From contig CAZSMU010000026.1 in the NCBI GenBank assembly GCA_964607915.1, positions 1-33,780 of the forward strand: a stretch of 33,780 nt of DNA, written 5' to 3'. The DNA comes from JADJPL01 sp964607915 (lineage in GTDB: Bacteria > Bacteroidota > Bacteroidia > Chitinophagales > Saprospiraceae). The first letter of the stretch is position 1. Every line of letters begins with the position of its first letter. The notes beneath the pieces were generated by a model. That model saw only the letters and a list, made by a program, of their open reading frames with translations. It made no database searches and was not told the origin of the DNA. Of the stretch, positions 32,238-33,780 are shown piece by piece. Made by a program: the position numbers and the translations under genes.

Positions 32238-32295
32238 AGACTTATTGCGAAGGGATTGTCGAGGGTTCAAAAAGGCCCACTTCAGCCCTCGCGGG
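32238..32295. repeat. Palindromic repeat, copy I
   Basis: Starts AGACTTATTGCGAAGGGA, followed by an inner stem CGAGGGTT / AGCCCTCG (about 32259-32290). It ends 9 bp before the dipeptidase ATG, the closest any copy comes to a start codon. Confidence 0.6.
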
Positions 32296-32304
32296 AAGTA
32301 AAGA

Positions 32305-33756
32305 ATGTATACTATGGAAGCGATCAGGGAATTGGAACCCAAAATGGTCTGGAATTATTTCGCGGACTTGAACGCGATACCGAGGGCCTCTAAAAAAGAA
32401 GCGCTCGCCGTGGCATTCGTGCGCGCCTTCGGAGAGCGTCACGGCCTGGAAACGATAGTGGATTCGGGGGGCAATGTCATCCTGAAGAAGCCTGCAACGC
32501 CGGGCAGGGAGCAGCATCCCGGGGTTATCCTTCAGGGACACCTGGATATGGTACATCAAAAAAACGCGGGTACCGTATTTGATTTTGATACGGAAGGTAT
32601 CTGCAGCTATGTGGAGGGCGACTGGGTCAAGGCCCAGGGCACTACGCTGGGGGCAGACAACGGGATAGGCGTGGCCTCTATCCTCGCTGTTCTGGCCTCA
32701 AAAGACCTCGTACATCCGCCCTTGGAAGCTTTGTTCACCATAGATGAAGAAACGGGCATGTCGGGGGCGCAAAACCTGGGAGAAGGGATCTTAAACGGCA
32801 AAGTCCTGCTCAACCTCGATTCTGAAGAGGACGATGAGCTTACGATAGGTTGCGCAGGAGGATTGGATGCGTTTTCTGAAATGGCATATACCGAGGTGCC
32901 TGCGCCAGCTTCTTCCGGGGCGTTCCTAATCAAAGTCAGCGCGCTCAAAGGGGGACATTCGGGGGTGGACATCCACCTGGGCAGGGCGAATGCCAACAAG
33001 GTGCTGATCCGGCTGCTGTACCAGGAACGGGGTACTCTCCGCCTGTCTTCTTTCAACGGGGGGAACCTACGCAATGCCATCCCCCGCGAAGCAGAAGCGG
33101 TCGTCGTCGTTCCGCTGGCTGCGCAAGCAGATTTCCGTACCGCATTTGCGGAAGGCGCAGCAGCTATAGCACAGGAATTTTTGCACATCGAACCCGACAT
33201 GAAGCTCGAATTGCTCCCCTGCGCCCTTCCCGCATCCGTGATGGATCCGGTGGAGCAGGAGAAAATACTGAAAGCATTGTACGTGGTCCCCAATGGGGTG
33301 TACCGGATGAGCCCCTCCATACCCGGACTGGTCGAGACATCGAATAACCTGGCCCGCGTGGAAATCGGTGGAGGCTTGTTCTCCACGCAATGCCTGCAAC
33401 GGAGTTCTGTGGCCTCCGGTATCCGCGACATTGCATGTGCTGTTCAGGCTGCGCTCGAACTGGCAGGCGCACAAGTCACGCATAGCGGGGGATACCCGGG
33501 CTGGGCTCCTAATCCAGACTCCGCGCTGCTGAAACTGGTCGTATCGGTGTATGAAGGACTCTTCGGCCAGCCTCCTAAAGTGGCTGCCTGCCACGCCGGA
33601 CTGGAGTGCGGTATCATCGGAAATCATTATCCGGGGCTGGATATGGTGTCGCTCGGCCCGACTATACGCCATCCACATTCTCCGGATGAAAAGGTGCAAG
33701 TCTCCTCCGTACAGAAGTTCTGGCAGTACTTGACCACTATTTTGGGCCGCTTATAG
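32305..33756 (+). CDS. pepD: Aminoacyl-histidine dipeptidase (peptidase D, M20 family)
   Basis: 483 aa, the length of PepD enzymes, which hydrolyse Xaa-His and other dipeptides with two zinc ions. Metal and catalytic residues are visible: H79 and D81 (QGHLDMVHQK), D118 (TTLGADNGIG), the E148-E149 pair (IDEETGMSG), D175-type ligand in LLNLDSEE, and a late His in GPTIRHPHSPDE. The lid/dimerisation domain starts around GGHSGVDIHLGRANANK. No signal peptide, so cytoplasmic. The ATG at 32305 is used, with an in-frame ATG three codons later as an alternative. A repeat copy begins 5 bp after the stop. Confidence 0.94.
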   Translation: MYTMEAIRELEPKMVWNYFADLNAIPRASKKEALAVAFVRAFGERHGLETIVDSGGNVILKKPATPGREQHPGVILQGHLDMVHQKNAGTVFDFDTEGICSYVEGDWVKAQGTTLGADNGIGVASILAVLASKDLVHPPLEALFTIDEETGMSGAQNLGEGILNGKVLLNLDSEEDDELTIGCAGGLDAFSEMAYTEVPAPASSGAFLIKVSALKGGHSGVDIHLGRANANKVLIRLLYQERGTLRLSSFNGGNLRNAIPREAEAVVVVPLAAQADFRTAFAEGAAAIAQEFLHIEPDMKLELLPCALPASVMDPVEQEKILKALYVVPNGVYRMSPSIPGLVETSNNLARVEIGGGLFSTQCLQRSSVASGIRDIACAVQAALELAGAQVTHSGGYPGWAPNPDSALLKLVVSVYEGLFGQPPKVAACHAGLECGIIGNHYPGLDMVSLGPTIRHPHSPDEKVQVSSVQKFWQYLTTILGRL

Positions 33757-33761
33757 ATAAT

Positions 33762-33780
33762 AGACTTGTTGCGAGGGGTT
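33762..33780. repeat. Palindromic repeat, copy J (cut by window end)
   Basis: AGACTTGTTGCGAGGGGTT is an exact match to the outer arm of copy G, 5 bp downstream of the dipeptidase stop; it continues past the window. Confidence 0.75.

Noticed and set aside
32154..32342. Minus-strand ORF of 62 aa before pepD
   Set aside because: It runs through repeat copy I and into pepD; its composition reflects the repeat, with no signal or domain.

Overview
The window looks like a chromosomal stretch of a member of the Bacteroidota. The evidence is a SusC/SusD outer-membrane pair, promoter-like TAnnTTTG elements in place of sigma70 -35/-10 boxes, few Shine-Dalgarno sites, a DUF151 nuclease-like protein with a C-terminal UVR motif, and a single CCA-adding enzyme. 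The mid-50s GC and gene content would suit a Saprospiria-type genus (Lewinella or Haliscomenobacter relatives), but that placement is inference. I saw no rRNA, tRNA, CRISPR array, integrase or transposase.

Layout. 1-11.4 kb is mostly housekeeping. It holds a DUF151/UVR protein and an M24 aminopeptidase on +. On - it holds a three-gene unit (RibF joined in frame to a family 2 glycosyltransferase, an RluA-type pseudouridine synthase and a GT39-like membrane glycosyltransferase), then a small lipoprotein and NhaD. DusB and the CCA enzyme follow on +. 11.4-15.0 kb is accessory: a serine hydrolase behind a 26-bp perfect hairpin, a CHAT caspase-like protease with an N-terminal effector-associated-like helical domain, a divergent small membrane protein, and a helical lipoprotein. 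15.0-31.8 kb is a sialic acid utilisation locus. 32.3 kb to the end carries an M20 dipeptidase.

How the sialic acid genes fit together. A FadR/FCD-type GntR regulator is divergent from susC. Leftwards it is followed within 20 bp by a sialate O-acetylesterase and then by an SGNH-esterase/GH20 hexosaminidase fusion; an AGE-family epimerase lies beyond a repeat. Rightwards run susC, susD, nanA, a fused Kelch mutarotase/sodium-solute symporter and a GH33 sialidase. Read as a pathway: O-acetyl groups and terminal sialic acids are removed outside the cytoplasm, SusCD moves products across the outer membrane, the fusion interconverts anomers and imports Neu5Ac, NanA cleaves it to ManNAc and pyruvate, and AGE makes GlcNAc. 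Three evenly spaced GT-N3-AC motifs before susC are candidate operators.

A family of palindromic repeats built on AGACTTGTTGCGAGGGG / AGCCTTGTGGCGAGGGG occurs at ten intergenic loci, mostly within a few bases of stop codons, including both ends of the window. Together with the CHAT/small-membrane-protein pair and three unusual domain fusions, these are the features most worth a second look.
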